Shown here in pieces: positions 51,326-62,677 of a stretch of DNA of 64,000 bases. Position 1 is the stretch's first letter, and the number at the start of each line of letters is the position of its first letter. Where the stretch lies: positions 1-64,000 of the forward strand of contig NZ_PJEO01000033.1 of assembly GCF_002843175.1 (NCBI RefSeq). The letters are read 5' to 3'. This DNA is from Confluentibacter flavum (GTDB lineage: Bacteria; Bacteroidota; Bacteroidia; Flavobacteriales; Flavobacteriaceae). A model generated the notes under the pieces. That model searched no databases. It saw only the letters and a program-made list of their open reading frames with translations, and was not told the origin of the DNA. A program made the position numbers and the translations under genes.

Positions 51326-53340
51326 TGAATATTAATTTAAAAATAAAAAATTGTTTCAAATTAAGAGTAGTATGTCTATTCAGTTTATTGGTATTTAATA
51401 GTTATATAATAAATGTAAATGCCCAACAAGGAAAAAAAATTAGCCCATACCTTTTTGGGCTATTTTTTGAAGACATAAATTATGCCGCCGATGGCGGGTT
51501 GTATGCCGAAATGGTACAAAACCGTTCTTTTGAATATGCTCCCGCAGACACGCCTCAATGGCACTCTTTAACCTCTTGGGAATATGTAAAACAGGTGTTT
51601 TCCTATGGTTCTTTAAACATTGAAACCAATAATCCCATCCATCTTAATAATCCGCATTATGTTGTCTTGGATATTCAACATGTGGGTAAACATGCTACTG
51701 GAGAATATAGCGATATTCCCGAAAACAAAGGTACACCCGGAGTCGGCATTAAAAACTTAGGGTATGACGCTATGATTGTTAAGGCTGGCGAACACTATGA
51801 TTTTTCAATGTTTGCTCGCCAAATATCTGGAAAGCCCATGTCTTTTGTAGTTAGTTTACAAGGAACAGATGGAAAAATCTTAGTTGAAGACAAAATTATT
51901 ATTGACTCTAAAGATTGGAAAAAATACACAACCACTCTAACGGCTTCAGAAAATAGTGATTCCGCCTCACTTTTAGTTTTGGGCACTTCGAAAGGAAAAT
52001 TAGCCATAGACGTGGTTTCGCTTTTTCCCCAAAATACATTCAAAAATCGTAAAAACGGACTGCGGGCAGATTTAGCCCAATTGCTTGCTGACATGAAACC
52101 GGCATTTGTTCGTTTCCCAGGTGGATGTCTCGTTCATGGCGATGGTACAAATAATATGTACCGTTGGAAACATACCGTTGGTCCCATAGAACAGCGTGTT
52201 GAACAAAAAAACCTTTGGGGGTATCATCAAACTATGGGCTTGGGGTATTTTGAATATTTTCAATTTTGTGAAGACATAGGCGCAAAACCAGTTCCTGTAT
52301 TGCCCGCAGCCGTTAGTTGTCAAAACTCGGGAGGTACATGGCGAATAGGTGGCACAGGGCAACAAGCTTTGCCTATGGAAGATATGGAAGCATACATTCA
52401 AGAGGTTTTAGATCTTGTAGAATGGGCAAATGGTTCTGCCACTTCTAAATGGGGTTCCATACGTGCAGCAACAGGTCATCCAGAGGCATTTAACCTTGAA
52501 TTTATTGGTATTGGTAATGAAGATAAAATCACGCCAGAGTTTCAAGAACGTTTTAATATGATTACCCAAGCTGTGAAAGCAAAATATCCCGAAATTCAAC
52601 TTATTGGTACTTCAGGTCCTTTTTCTGATGGAGAAGATTTTGAAAAAGGTTGGGCAATAGCCAATAAAAACAATCTTCCCCTTGTAGATGAACATTATTA
52701 TAAACAACCAGAATGGTTTCTTTCCAACCTAAATCGTTATGATTCTTATGACAGAAAAAAACCTGGTGTTTACTTAGGCGAATATGCTTCTTGGGGCAAC
52801 AAATTAAAAAATGCTATTGCAGAAGCGGCTTATATGACAACCCTTGAACGCAACGCCGATATTGTAAAAATGGCTTCGTATGCGCCTTTATTTGCTAAGA
52901 AAAACCATACTCAATGGACAACAGATATGATATTTTTTGATAATAAAGAGTACAGCTTAACCCCAAACTATCATGTTCAAAAAATGTTCAGCACCAATTA
53001 TGGTGACACGTATTATAAAAACATTATTTCTACAGAAAAAGATACAACGCTTAGTGCTTCTTGTTTAAAAGATAACAAAACTGGAGATATCATTTTGAAA
53101 ATGGTGAATACAGGTGTAGAATCAAAAAATATGAAAGTGAATTTAAGCAAGTTTAAAAATTTCATACCTGATGCAGAACAAATTACACTAACTGGAGATG
53201 CGGAAGCAGAAAACACTTTAGAAAATCCAACCCATATAGTTCCAAAAAATTCAAACACCAAGGTGAGCAAATCATTTGATTATATAGCACCACCTATGTC
53301 ATTAACTGTTATCAGAATAAAAACTAAAACAAAATATTAA
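51325..53340 (+). CDS. GH51 alpha-L-arabinofuranosidase
   Basis: A 671-residue secreted enzyme (signal peptide to about residue 33, VNAQ). Catalytic acid/base Glu399 in GIGNED and nucleophile Glu486 in YLGEYASWG are both present in a (beta/alpha)8 barrel; a carbohydrate-binding-like sandwich lies at 90-240 (LRADLAQLLADMKPAFVRFPGGC begins the barrel). It removes alpha-L-arabinofuranose from arabinan or arabinoxylan. Translation is probably coupled to the preceding gene; the start ATG overlaps its stop codon by one base. Confidence 0.95.
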   Translation: MNINLKIKNCFKLRVVCLFSLLVFNSYIINVNAQQGKKISPYLFGLFFEDINYAADGGLYAEMVQNRSFEYAPADTPQWHSLTSWEYVKQVFSYGSLNIETNNPIHLNNPHYVVLDIQHVGKHATGEYSDIPENKGTPGVGIKNLGYDAMIVKAGEHYDFSMFARQISGKPMSFVVSLQGTDGKILVEDKIIIDSKDWKKYTTTLTASENSDSASLLVLGTSKGKLAIDVVSLFPQNTFKNRKNGLRADLAQLLADMKPAFVRFPGGCLVHGDGTNNMYRWKHTVGPIEQRVEQKNLWGYHQTMGLGYFEYFQFCEDIGAKPVPVLPAAVSCQNSGGTWRIGGTGQQALPMEDMEAYIQEVLDLVEWANGSATSKWGSIRAATGHPEAFNLEFIGIGNEDKITPEFQERFNMITQAVKAKYPEIQLIGTSGPFSDGEDFEKGWAIANKNNLPLVDEHYYKQPEWFLSNLNRYDSYDRKKPGVYLGEYASWGNKLKNAIAEAAYMTTLERNADIVKMASYAPLFAKKNHTQWTTDMIFFDNKEYSLTPNYHVQKMFSTNYGDTYYKNIISTEKDTTLSASCLKDNKTGDIILKMVNTGVESKNMKVNLSKFKNFIPDAEQITLTGDAEAENTLENPTHIVPKNSNTKVSKSFDYIAPPMSLTVIRIKTKTKY

Positions 53341-53345
53341 AACAA

Positions 53346-54914
53346 ATGACTAATTTTTTTAAATCTATACTTCTAAGCCTTATGGTAATGGCTTCGATGT
53401 ATGCACAGAATAATAAGGCACAAAACCCGCTAATTTTTGCCGATGTACCAGACGCCTCCATGGTGCGTGTGGGCGACACCTACTATATGAGTAGCACCAC
53501 CATGCACATGAGTCCGGGATTGCCAATCATGAAATCTAAGGATCTAGTAAATTGGGAACTCATCAATTACGCCTACGATACGCTTGGTAATAATGATGAA
53601 CTTGATTTAGAAAACGGAAAAAACATGTATGGAAGAGGCTCTTGGGCAAGTTGCATTCGCTATCATAATGGGACTTTTTATGTGAGCACGTTTTCCGCTA
53701 CAACTGGAAAAACCTATATTTTTACTACCAAAGATTTAGAAAAAGGTCCTTTGAATAAAATAGAATTCAAACCTTCTTACCATGACAATACCATCTTTTT
53801 TGATGATGATGGTAAAATATATATGATTTGGGCTGCTGGGAAACTTAATATAGCTGAATTGAAAGATGATCTTTCAGGTGTTAAGGAAGGCACAGAGCGT
53901 GTTTTGATAGAAAATGCCAGTGCTCCCGCAGGAACTAATATCATGCTAGGTGCTGAAGGATCTCAACTCTTTAAAGTAAACGGAAAATACTATTTATTTA
54001 ACATCACTTGGCCTAGAGGTGGCATGCGTACGGTAATTATTCACCGTGCAGACAATATTAATGGTCCTTGGGAAGGCAAAGTTGGTTTACAAGATTTAGG
54101 AGTAGCACAGGGCGGACTTATTGATACACCAGATGGAAGATGGTTTTCTTATTTATTTAGGGATTATGGTGGTGTTGGTCGTATACCATATTTAGTTCCT
54201 GTAAAATGGGAAGATGGCTGGCCTATTTTAGGTGAAGATGGTAAAGTACCTGAAACTCTTGACCTTCCTGCCAGTAAAGGTTTAATCCCAAACATTGTTG
54301 CTTCAGATGATTTTAAACGCAAGAAAAAACATAGAGCACTTCCTTTAGTGTGGCAATGGAACCATAATCCAGATAATTCGCTTTGGTCACTTAAAGAACG
54401 AAAAGGATATTTAAGATTAAAAACCGGTAGAATTGACACCAGTTTTGTTCAAGCAAAAAACACACTTACCCAACGCACCATTGGCCCAGAAAGCACAGGT
54501 TCTACATCATTGGACATTTTTAATATGAAAGAAGGAGATTTTGCTGGATTATGTTTATTACAAAAAGAATTTGGATTGGTTGGTGTAAGAATAGAGAATG
54601 GGACTAAAAAAATTGTGATGGTTAGCGCCGCAGGCAATGTAATTAAGGAATTAGAAAGTGTTCCTTTAAACCAAAACAAAATCTATTTTAAAGCTGAATG
54701 TAATTTTAAAGATAAAACCGATAAAGCTAATTTCTTTTATAGTTTGGACGGAACATCTTGGACACGTATTGGGGAAACTATCAACATGCCTTACACACTC
54801 CCACATTTTATGGGATATAGATTTGGTTTGTTCAATTATGCAACAAAACAAGTAGGAGGCTATGTGGATTTTGATTATTTCCACATAAGTGATCGTATCT
54901 CTAATAGTGATTAG
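53346..54914 (+). CDS. GH43 (subfamily 12-like) arabinofuranosidase/xylosidase
   Basis: A 522-residue secreted enzyme, signal peptide to about residue 20. A five-bladed propeller with catalytic base Asp36 (PDASMVRVGDTYYM), pKa modulator Asp147 (YHDNTIFFDDDG) and acid Glu204 (GAEGSQLFKVNGKYY), then a C-terminal beta-sandwich of 180 residues (FGLVGVRIENG, YRFGLFNYAT). This architecture is that of GH43 exo-enzymes that cut arabinofuranose or xylose from decorated xylan or arabinan. Six bases after GH51, so in the same operon. Confidence 0.93.
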   Translation: MTNFFKSILLSLMVMASMYAQNNKAQNPLIFADVPDASMVRVGDTYYMSSTTMHMSPGLPIMKSKDLVNWELINYAYDTLGNNDELDLENGKNMYGRGSWASCIRYHNGTFYVSTFSATTGKTYIFTTKDLEKGPLNKIEFKPSYHDNTIFFDDDGKIYMIWAAGKLNIAELKDDLSGVKEGTERVLIENASAPAGTNIMLGAEGSQLFKVNGKYYLFNITWPRGGMRTVIIHRADNINGPWEGKVGLQDLGVAQGGLIDTPDGRWFSYLFRDYGGVGRIPYLVPVKWEDGWPILGEDGKVPETLDLPASKGLIPNIVASDDFKRKKKHRALPLVWQWNHNPDNSLWSLKERKGYLRLKTGRIDTSFVQAKNTLTQRTIGPESTGSTSLDIFNMKEGDFAGLCLLQKEFGLVGVRIENGTKKIVMVSAAGNVIKELESVPLNQNKIYFKAECNFKDKTDKANFFYSLDGTSWTRIGETINMPYTLPHFMGYRFGLFNYATKQVGGYVDFDYFHISDRISNSD

Positions 54915-54960
54915 TTATGCTGAAGAATTTTAATATCAAATATGAATAATAGCATTAATT

Positions 54961-57594
54961 ATGAACTCTTTAACAACTAAAAAAACGACAAAACGCCTAT
55001 GGTTTTTATCCCTATGCGTTTTGGGAATGTGGCATTTAAATGCACAACAATTCCCTTTTCAAAACCCTGAATTAAGTTCAGAAGAACGAGCAAAAGATTT
55101 AATTTCCCGCTTAACCATTGAAGAAAAAGCGGCGTTGATGTGCGATCAGTCCGATCCAATCCCACGATTGGGCATTAAAAAATTCAATTGGTGGAGTGAA
55201 GCGTTGCATGGCTATGCCAATAATGATAATGTGACCGTATTTCCTGAACCCATAGGCATGGCAGCGTCTTTTGACAACCAATTGGTTTATCAGGTTTTCG
55301 ATGCGGTTTCTGATGAAGCTAGAGCTAAATACAACCAATGGATTAAAGACGGAAATGAAAACAAACGATTTTTAAGCCTTTCTGTATGGACGCCAAACGT
55401 GAATATTTTTCGCGATCCGCGTTGGGGTCGGGGCCAAGAAACCTATGGAGAAGACCCTTACCTCACATCACTCATGGGCGTTTCGGTTGTTAAAGGGTTA
55501 CAAGGCCCAGAAAATTCCAAGTATCGAAAACTTTTAGCGTGTGCTAAACATTACGCGGTGCACTCCGGTCCGGAATGGAGCCGACATGAACTCAATCTTA
55601 ATGATGTTAATCCACGTGAATTATACGAAACCTATTTACCCGCTTTTAAATCTTTGGTACAGGATGCCGATGTGCGTCAAGTGATGTGCGCATACCAACG
55701 ATTAGATGATGAACCTTGTTGTGGGAACACCCGATTGCTTCAACGCATTCTGAGAGATGAGTGGGGATATAAATATTTGGTAGTGTCTGATTGTGGTGCT
55801 GTGACCGATTTTTTCACCACTCACAATGTGTCTTCTGATGCTACGCATGCAGCATCAAAAGCTGTTCTTGCAGGAACTGATGTGGAATGCGTTTGGGAAA
55901 ATTATCCTTTTAAAACATTACCAGAAGCCGTTGCAAAGGATTTAATAAAAGAAGCCGATGTTGATAAAAGTTTGGCTCGTGTTTTAATCGGCCGTTTTGA
56001 TTTGGGAGAAATGGATGATGATGCCATTGTCCCATGGGCACAAATACCAGCATCTGTCTTAAATAGCAAAAAACACCAAGACTTAGCTCTTGAAATGGCT
56101 AGAAAATCCATGACGCTTCTTCAAAATAAAAATAATATACTTCCTTTAAACAAATCCATAAACAAAATTGCCGTGATTGGTCCGAATGCCGATAATGAGC
56201 CTATGTTATGGGGAAATTATAATGGAACACCCAATCAAACCATTACTATTCTGAATGGCATAAAATCAAAAGTATCTGAAAATAGCATTTTTTACGATAA
56301 AGCTTCCGATTTGGTTGAAGACAAAGTAACCACTTCATATTTTCCTCAAACCATGTTTGACGGTAAAAAAGGGTTTAAAGCGATTTATTGGAATACACCC
56401 GACAGAAGTGGTGATGTTATCGCAACTACACAAATCGTAAATCCTTTAAAATTAACGACTGCTGGACAACACGAATTTGCTCCTAGTGTAAAACTTGAAG
56501 GCTTTTCTGCAAAGTATGAAACCGAATTTATTGCAGAGGAAAACGAAGAACTCGTGTTTAAAACAGGTGCCACGGGTGATTTCGAATTATTGGTTAATGG
56601 TACCTCAATAAGCAAATATACGAACTGGCGTACTATTCCAGCAAGGATTCCATTCGCAGTAGAAGCTGGGAAAACCTATAAAATTGAAATTCTTTTTGCA
56701 CAGTCGAACAACTGGCAAGCCAATCTTGAATTTGATTTTGGAAAAGAATATGATATTAATTTCAGTGGATTGATTCAAAAACTAGAAGGTATTGACACCG
56801 TCGTATTTGTTGGCGGTCTTTCAACCTTACTTGAAGGTGAAGAAATGCCTGTCTCCTACCCTGGTTTTAAAGGTGGAGACCGAACAAACATTGACCTTCC
56901 TGCTGTTCAAAGAAAATGTTTAAAAGCTTTGAAAGAGGCTGGGAAAAAAGTTGTTTTTGTTAACTGCTCTGGATCAGCGATTGCGTTAACACCAGAAACC
57001 GAAAGTTGCGATGCTATTCTTCAAGCATGGTATGGTGGTGAATCTGGTGGACAAGCCGTTGCCGATGTACTATTTGGAGATTATAATCCTGCTGGCAAAT
57101 TACCTATAACGTTTTATAAAAATTCGGATGCTTTGGGCGATTTTGAAGATTACTCCATGAAAGGACGCACCTATCGTTATATGGATGATGCGTTGTTCCC
57201 TTTCGGATTTGGATTAAGCTATTCAAAATTTAATATTGGTGCTGCTAGCTTAAATAAAACAAGTATAAAATCGGATGAATCTATTCAATTAACCATTCCT
57301 GTAACCAATTCCAGTAAACGTGATGGCACGGAAATCGTCCAAGTATATGTGCGTAAAGTAAATGATACCGATGGGCCATTAAAAACATTAAAAGGTTTCA
57401 AACGCGTGGATGTTAAAGCTGGTAAAGCAGAAAATGTAACTATTGATTTACCGCCGTCTTCATTCGAATTTTACGATTGGAACACTATGGGAATGAATGT
57501 AACACCAGGCGACTATGAAGTTTATTATGGGAATAGCTCAGATTCCAAAGATTTAAAAATGACCAAAATCAACATACAAAAAACGAGCATTTAA
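54961..57594 (+). CDS. GH3 family beta-glycosidase with PA14-like insert
   Basis: An 877-residue secreted enzyme. Signal peptide to about residue 29. The barrel has WWSEALHG (77-84), RDPRWGRGQETYGEDPYL (151-168) and the nucleophile Asp277 in VVSDCG; a PA14-like sandwich (about 455-600) interrupts the second catalytic domain, and a fibronectin III domain ends the protein. WWSEALHG fits the beta-xylosidase/alpha-arabinofuranosidase side of GH3 rather than the plain beta-glucosidases. It would release terminal xylose from oligosaccharides cut by the other enzymes. 46 bases after GH43. Confidence 0.95.
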   Translation: MNSLTTKKTTKRLWFLSLCVLGMWHLNAQQFPFQNPELSSEERAKDLISRLTIEEKAALMCDQSDPIPRLGIKKFNWWSEALHGYANNDNVTVFPEPIGMAASFDNQLVYQVFDAVSDEARAKYNQWIKDGNENKRFLSLSVWTPNVNIFRDPRWGRGQETYGEDPYLTSLMGVSVVKGLQGPENSKYRKLLACAKHYAVHSGPEWSRHELNLNDVNPRELYETYLPAFKSLVQDADVRQVMCAYQRLDDEPCCGNTRLLQRILRDEWGYKYLVVSDCGAVTDFFTTHNVSSDATHAASKAVLAGTDVECVWENYPFKTLPEAVAKDLIKEADVDKSLARVLIGRFDLGEMDDDAIVPWAQIPASVLNSKKHQDLALEMARKSMTLLQNKNNILPLNKSINKIAVIGPNADNEPMLWGNYNGTPNQTITILNGIKSKVSENSIFYDKASDLVEDKVTTSYFPQTMFDGKKGFKAIYWNTPDRSGDVIATTQIVNPLKLTTAGQHEFAPSVKLEGFSAKYETEFIAEENEELVFKTGATGDFELLVNGTSISKYTNWRTIPARIPFAVEAGKTYKIEILFAQSNNWQANLEFDFGKEYDINFSGLIQKLEGIDTVVFVGGLSTLLEGEEMPVSYPGFKGGDRTNIDLPAVQRKCLKALKEAGKKVVFVNCSGSAIALTPETESCDAILQAWYGGESGGQAVADVLFGDYNPAGKLPITFYKNSDALGDFEDYSMKGRTYRYMDDALFPFGFGLSYSKFNIGAASLNKTSIKSDESIQLTIPVTNSSKRDGTEIVQVYVRKVNDTDGPLKTLKGFKRVDVKAGKAENVTIDLPPSSFEFYDWNTMGMNVTPGDYEVYYGNSSDSKDLKMTKINIQKTSI

Positions 57595-57624
57595 CGGTTA
57601 TTGCAACGTTATAAATAATTAAAC

Positions 57625-59469
57625 ATGTTTATAAAAATGGCTTCTATATTATTTGTTTTTATCCAGCTAAGTTCGTTTGCTCAGAACCCGTTGGCTAATC
57701 ATAATATAGAAAAAGCAAAACCTTTTTCAAGCACCTCCGTAATACTAAGTCCTTCCTGGATAAAACATCGCGAAGATTTAAACACCAAATATTTAAAATC
57801 CCTCGACCCTGAAAGGTTATTGCATAATTTTAGGGTTAACGCAGGTTTGCCGTCTAGAGCAAAACCTCTGGAAGGTTGGGAATCTCCTTCTTTAGGTCTA
57901 CGCGGACATTTCGTAGGACATTATCTTTCTGCTACTTCTAGTATTATAGAGCGAACTAAAGAACCTCCATTGACCCAGAGGCTTAATTATATGATTGAAG
58001 AATTATATAAATGTCAACAATCTTTAGGCAATGGCTATCTAAGTGCTTTTCCGGAAAAGGATTTTGACACTTTAGAAACGACCTTTGGTGGTGTTTGGGC
58101 ACCCTACTATACGTATAACAAAATTATGCAAGGCCTGTTGGATGCCTATACCAGAACCAATAATCAAAAAGCCTACAATATGTTGTTAGATATGGCATCA
58201 TACGTAGAAAAGCGCATGTCTAAATTAGATGAGACAACCATAGAAAAACTACTTTTTACTGCTGAGGCAAATCCTGGAAATGAAGCCGGTGCCATGAATG
58301 AAGTTTTATACAAACTTTATAAAATATCCCAAGACCCAAATCACTTAAAACTGGCTAAACTATTCGACCGTGATTGGTTTGTAACACCTTTGTCAAAAAA
58401 TGAAGATATTTTATCTGGCCTGCACTCTAATACACATTTGGTATTGGTTAATGGCTTTGCACAAAGGTATTCCATCACTGGTGAAGAATTATACAAAAGT
58501 GCCACAAATAATTTCTGGGATATGCTTATAAACCATCATGCGTATGCTAATGGCTCGAGTAGTGGGCCACGACCAAATGTAACGACCAAAACCTCGCTAA
58601 CAGCAGAACATTGGGGTGTCGCAGATCAATTAAGTAATACCATGACCAAGGAAATAGCGGAGTCTTGTGTATCACACAATACCCAGAAACTGACTGCTAC
58701 ACTTTTTAGTTGGACAGCAAATCCTATCTACGCCGAGACTTATATGAATACCTTTTACAATTCCATAATGGCATTGCAAAGTGCTACTACAGGAGCTGTG
58801 GTTTATCATTTACCGTTAGGGTCTCCGCGTAAAAAAGCATTCTTAAAGGACGACGATTTCCGTTGCTGTAATGGTTCTTCAATTGAAGCCTTCGCGCAGC
58901 TAAACTCTGGAATTTATTATCATGACGAATCCAATGTATGGGTTAATCTTTATGTCCCTTCTAAAGTAAATTGGGAAGAAAAAAAACTAAGCATAGAACA
59001 AAAAGGCAATTTTCCCACAGACCCTGAAGTTTCATTTATAGTAACTACTAAAAAGAAAGCTGTATTCAACTTAAACCTTTTTGTTCCTTCTTGGGGCAAA
59101 AAAGTGGATGTATATGTAAATAATGTAAAACAGGATATTGAAGTCAACCTTAATTCATACATAAGTATTAATAGGCAATGGAATAATAATGATACGGTAA
59201 AACTGGTATTCCATTATGCTTTTTATTTGAAAACTATGCCAGACGACAACAAAGTCGTAGCTATTTTTTACGGCCCCATGCTACTGGCTTTTCAAAATAA
59301 CTCCGAAGTTATATTAAAAGGCGACCATAAAACCATATTAAGTCAGTTATCAAAAAACGAAAACAACACGTTTAACCTTACCAATGAAAATAATACTTAT
59401 ATACTAAATCCTTTATATGATATAGAGAACAAAATGTATGGGGTTTATGCCACAATAAGAAACTATTAA
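57625..59469 (+). CDS. GH127-type beta-L-arabinofuranosidase, short form
   Basis: A 614-residue secreted enzyme of the same superfamily as the gene at 49010. Signal peptide 1-20 (SSFAQ). The centre is Glu346 and Cys348 (AESC) and Cys414-Cys415 (FRCCNGSS); HYLSATSS and GNGYLSAFPE correspond to the same barrel words as its paralogue. The C-terminal extra domain of the other copy is missing, and the neighbourhood of the cysteines differs (CCNGSS against CCVGSG), so the two probably act on different linkages. 30 bases after GH3. Confidence 0.92.
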   Translation: MFIKMASILFVFIQLSSFAQNPLANHNIEKAKPFSSTSVILSPSWIKHREDLNTKYLKSLDPERLLHNFRVNAGLPSRAKPLEGWESPSLGLRGHFVGHYLSATSSIIERTKEPPLTQRLNYMIEELYKCQQSLGNGYLSAFPEKDFDTLETTFGGVWAPYYTYNKIMQGLLDAYTRTNNQKAYNMLLDMASYVEKRMSKLDETTIEKLLFTAEANPGNEAGAMNEVLYKLYKISQDPNHLKLAKLFDRDWFVTPLSKNEDILSGLHSNTHLVLVNGFAQRYSITGEELYKSATNNFWDMLINHHAYANGSSSGPRPNVTTKTSLTAEHWGVADQLSNTMTKEIAESCVSHNTQKLTATLFSWTANPIYAETYMNTFYNSIMALQSATTGAVVYHLPLGSPRKKAFLKDDDFRCCNGSSIEAFAQLNSGIYYHDESNVWVNLYVPSKVNWEEKKLSIEQKGNFPTDPEVSFIVTTKKKAVFNLNLFVPSWGKKVDVYVNNVKQDIEVNLNSYISINRQWNNNDTVKLVFHYAFYLKTMPDDNKVVAIFYGPMLLAFQNNSEVILKGDHKTILSQLSKNENNTFNLTNENNTYILNPLYDIENKMYGVYATIRNY

Positions 59470-59488
59470 ATAGAATCAACAATTCTAA

Positions 59489-60676
<1,188 letters not shown>

Positions 60677-60724
60677 TTGAAATATAATATACTAACAATT
60701 TTTAAATTAATAAATCCAATCCTA

Positions 60725-62644
60725 ATGAAACAAAGACTCATCATTTTTATATTTTTTTTAATATCAATTACCAATTTTGCTCAAAATGTAAGTGTGGTAT
60801 CACCTAATAACAAATGGAAAGTTGAATTGAAAAATGAGCAATCTGCTTCTACTGGGACATGGTATCTAAAAATTAATTCCTTAAAAGAAAATACTAACTA
60901 TGACATGATTCCTAAAATAGATTTGGGATTATTGCGTAGTGACCAAGATTTCTCCAATGAATTGAAGTTTATTAAAGCTGACAAACCTAAATTAATAAAT
61001 GAACAATACACCTCTTTACACGGTAAAAGCTCGCAACGTAGCAATTCTGGCAATGAAGTAGTTTTATATTTCGAAAACCCATCAAAAGCTAAGTTAAATG
61101 TCATCGTGAGGGCTTATAATGATGGTGTAACTTTTAGGTATGAATTTCCAGAAAAAAAAGGGACATTTACCATCAAGGATGAACTGACCGCTTACAAAAT
61201 TCCTGATAGTACAAGTAGATGGTTGGAAAAATTTGACCTTTCCAATGAAGGATTATACACTAATATGAAGGACGCCAGTGTTCAACAAGATTGGTGTTAC
61301 CCAGCTCTTTTTAATGTTAAAGACGATACTACTTGGTATCTCATCCATGAAGCAGACCTAAATAGAAGTTATGCAGCAACAAAACTTACCAATACAATTA
61401 CTGAATCAGAATATAAAGTAACGCTTCCTGGCCAAGATGAAGGGGTTGGTGAGCCTTTGCCAATCATCAATCTTCCGTGGAAATCCCCATGGCGTGTTAT
61501 TATTATGGGAAGTCTTGCCGAAGTTGTAGAATCCACATTAGTGGATGATGTTTCTGCGCCTTCAGTTTTAACAGATACCGATTGGATTCAACCTGGTGTT
61601 GCATCATGGAATTATTGGTCAAATAATCACGGAACTAAGGATTATAAAGTAGTCACTGAATTTGCTGATTTAGCGGCTGAAATGGGTTGGTCTTATACCC
61701 TTCTTGACTGGGAATGGGACCAAATGGAAAATGGCGGCAATTTAGAAGATGCTCTAAAATACATCCATTCAATAGGTGTAAAACCATTAATGTGGTACAA
61801 TTCAGGCATGTTTAAGTGGATTACCTCTACTCCTGTTGACCGCATGAAAACCCATGAAAATCGAATTGAAGAATTTGCAAAGTTGAATAAATTAGGGGTT
61901 TATGGTATTAAAGTTGATTTTTTCTTGAGTGAAAAACAAGATATGATAAAATATTACCTTGATATACTTGATGATGCAGCTAAATTTAAAATAATGGTAT
62001 ACTTCCATGGTTGCTTAGTTCCAAGGGGTTGGCAACGCACCTATCCCCATTTAATGACCTATGAAGCCGCTAGAGGTGCTGAATGGTACAATAACGGTCC
62101 AGAATTAACTATCACTGCCCCAGAACACAATAATGTTTTACCTTTTGCAAGAAATATTGTTGGGTCAATGGATTACACACCAGTAACCTTTACAAATTCG
62201 CAATACGCACATATTACCTCTTACGGTCATGAATTGGCATTAAGTGTGGTGTTCGAATCGGCCATGCAGCACATGGCAGATCGTCCAGAAGGTTATCAAA
62301 ATTTACCCGATGCACCTAAAACGTTTCTTAAACATGTGCCAAGTACTTGGGATGAGACAAAATTATTGGATGGCTATCCCGGAAAATTCACGGTTATGGC
62401 CCGTAGAAAGGGTTTAGACTGGTACATTGGTGGCATCAATTCTGATGGAAGAAGGGAAAAAGTTCAAAATTTAAAGTTTGATTTTTTATCAGAAGGACAG
62501 TCATATAAACTAACATTAATTGCAGATGGCGAATATGACACATTGTTTTCAACAAAATATATGGTTGTAGATAAATCCAGCTCGATTGATGTAACAATGC
62601 TTCGTCGTGGTGGTTTTGCTGCATATATTAGTCCAATTAAATAA
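60725..62644 (+). CDS. GH97 glycosidase, retaining type (alpha-galactosidase-like)
   Basis: A 639-residue secreted enzyme. Signal peptide to about residue 20. N-terminal super-sandwich (25-285), (beta/alpha)8 barrel, C-terminal sandwich. The barrel has Asp398 in GIKVDFF and Glu447 in TYEAARGAEW, which are the nucleophile and acid/base of the retaining branch of GH97 (alpha-galactosidase, beta-L-arabinopyranosidase); the inverting alpha-glucosidase branch uses glutamates elsewhere. The ATG at 60725 is chosen; a TTG at 60677 would overlap the preceding stop and add a non-signal stretch. Confidence 0.92.
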   Translation: MKQRLIIFIFFLISITNFAQNVSVVSPNNKWKVELKNEQSASTGTWYLKINSLKENTNYDMIPKIDLGLLRSDQDFSNELKFIKADKPKLINEQYTSLHGKSSQRSNSGNEVVLYFENPSKAKLNVIVRAYNDGVTFRYEFPEKKGTFTIKDELTAYKIPDSTSRWLEKFDLSNEGLYTNMKDASVQQDWCYPALFNVKDDTTWYLIHEADLNRSYAATKLTNTITESEYKVTLPGQDEGVGEPLPIINLPWKSPWRVIIMGSLAEVVESTLVDDVSAPSVLTDTDWIQPGVASWNYWSNNHGTKDYKVVTEFADLAAEMGWSYTLLDWEWDQMENGGNLEDALKYIHSIGVKPLMWYNSGMFKWITSTPVDRMKTHENRIEEFAKLNKLGVYGIKVDFFLSEKQDMIKYYLDILDDAAKFKIMVYFHGCLVPRGWQRTYPHLMTYEAARGAEWYNNGPELTITAPEHNNVLPFARNIVGSMDYTPVTFTNSQYAHITSYGHELALSVVFESAMQHMADRPEGYQNLPDAPKTFLKHVPSTWDETKLLDGYPGKFTVMARRKGLDWYIGGINSDGRREKVQNLKFDFLSEGQSYKLTLIADGEYDTLFSTKYMVVDKSSSIDVTMLRRGGFAAYISPIK

Positions 62645-62677
62645 AACAAACTAAATCACTTATAAATTGATACCTAA

